Source: an uncultured Gammaproteobacteria bacterium
GTDB lineage: Bacteria; Pseudomonadota; Gammaproteobacteria; Diplorickettsiales; Diplorickettsiaceae
Direction: 5' to 3'
NCBI GenBank assembly: GCA_949295795.1
Contig: CASFML010000186.1
Location: forward strand, 1-35,744
Length of the DNA: 35,744 nt
Positions 35,521 through 35,744 of this stretch are shown one piece after another. The position numbers and the translations under genes were made by a program. Every line of letters starts with the position of its first letter. Positions within the stretch are counted from its first letter, which is position 1. The notes beneath the pieces were generated by a model that saw only the letters and a program-made list of their open reading frames with translations, had not been told where the DNA came from and did not search any database.

Positions 35521-35744
35521 ATGAAAAAAATGGAAACCAATGCTTGTTTAATTGCAGGCGTTTTGGCTACTTTTATATTTTTAACGGGCTGCGGTGGAGG
35601 TAGTGGCGGTGGAATGAGTGGTTTGGGATCGACAGGTGCTGCCGGTGCTGCCGGTGCAACAGGAGCTGGAGGAGCTACCGGTGGTTTAACCAATTTATCA
35701 AGTTTACTTAATGGTGGTGCCGTATTAGATTCGAATCTTTTTGG
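35521..35744 (+). CDS. Glycine/alanine-rich predicted lipoprotein (3' end outside window)
   Basis: 74 codons are visible and the frame is open to the end of the window. The N-terminus is a lipoprotein signal: MKKMETNACLIAGVLATF, then lipobox LTGC with the cysteine at residue 23. The next 30 or so residues are low-complexity Gly/Ala/Ser/Thr (GGGSGGGMSGLG, then GAAGAAGATGAGGATGG), followed by LTNLSSLLNGG. TGGAG before the ATG and a consensus promoter support the start. LolA, encoded in this window, would deliver it to the outer membrane. Function not recognised; a flexible linker before a folded domain beyond the window edge is likely. Confidence 0.85.
   Translation, partial: MKKMETNACLIAGVLATFIFLTGCGGGSGGGMSGLGSTGAAGAAGATGAGGATGGLTNLSSLLNGGAVLDSNLF

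Noticed and set aside
35731-35742. AGATTCGAATCT-like palindrome resembling a tRNA T-arm
   Set aside because: It lies inside the lipoprotein reading frame and no cloverleaf surrounds it.

Overview
The window comes from an AT-rich gammaproteobacterium that very probably lives inside host cells, most likely in the order Legionellales (Coxiellaceae/Rickettsiella/Diplorickettsia-like). The assignment is inferred from five things: an orphan gene resembling the small Dot/Icm membrane proteins IcmC/IcmD; a tandem TTAAT-type site like the PmrA boxes of Legionella and Coxiella in front of a large unknown membrane protein; a CADD-type self-sacrificing p-aminobenzoate synthase, a family linked to obligate intracellular bacteria; a Com1-like DsbA lipoprotein; and otherwise ordinary gammaproteobacterial housekeeping genes. 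No species is claimed. There is no rRNA, tRNA, transposase, phage gene or CRISPR array in the window.

Layout. 1-4 kb: the end of a FimT/GspH pseudopilin, the Dot/Icm-like gene coupled to surE, a DedA/YqaA membrane protein, rpoS and a VUT-type queuosine-precursor transporter. 4-10.2 kb: a biotin locus, bioA on the minus strand facing a UbiA-type prenyltransferase and bioB-bioF-bioC-bioD on the plus strand; the pimeloyl-ACP ester esterase (BioH or an equivalent) is not here. 10.3-14.9 kb: lolA, a CDF zinc exporter, a TauE/SafE permease, murI, a Bax-inhibitor-1 (YccA) protein and tusE.

14.9-24.9 kb is the accessory part. It holds two large unknown ORFs (693 and 660 aa), a thioredoxin-like protein and thymidine kinase, a third unknown (577 aa, multi-spanning) behind the PmrA-like box, and a tandem pair of MFS transporters. 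The three unknowns are the best candidates for secreted or host-interaction proteins.

25-28.4 kb: metK and ahcY (the SAM cycle), each with a possible leader structure, and rpiA in the opposite direction. 28.4-29.35 kb is mostly non-coding, with a 68-aa ORF, several inverted repeats and a textbook intrinsic terminator with no gene in front of it. 29.35-34.4 kb: a DsbA-like lipoprotein directly coupled to mlaFEDCB (outer-membrane lipid transport), then murA. The window ends with the CADD-family gene on the minus strand and the start of a glycine/alanine-rich lipoprotein.

Taken together the genes serve envelope upkeep (lolA, mla, murA, murI), cofactor self-sufficiency (biotin; p-aminobenzoate for folate), the methyl cycle, stress control (rpoS) and probably host interaction. 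All calls are by reading motifs and neighbourhoods; no database search was run.
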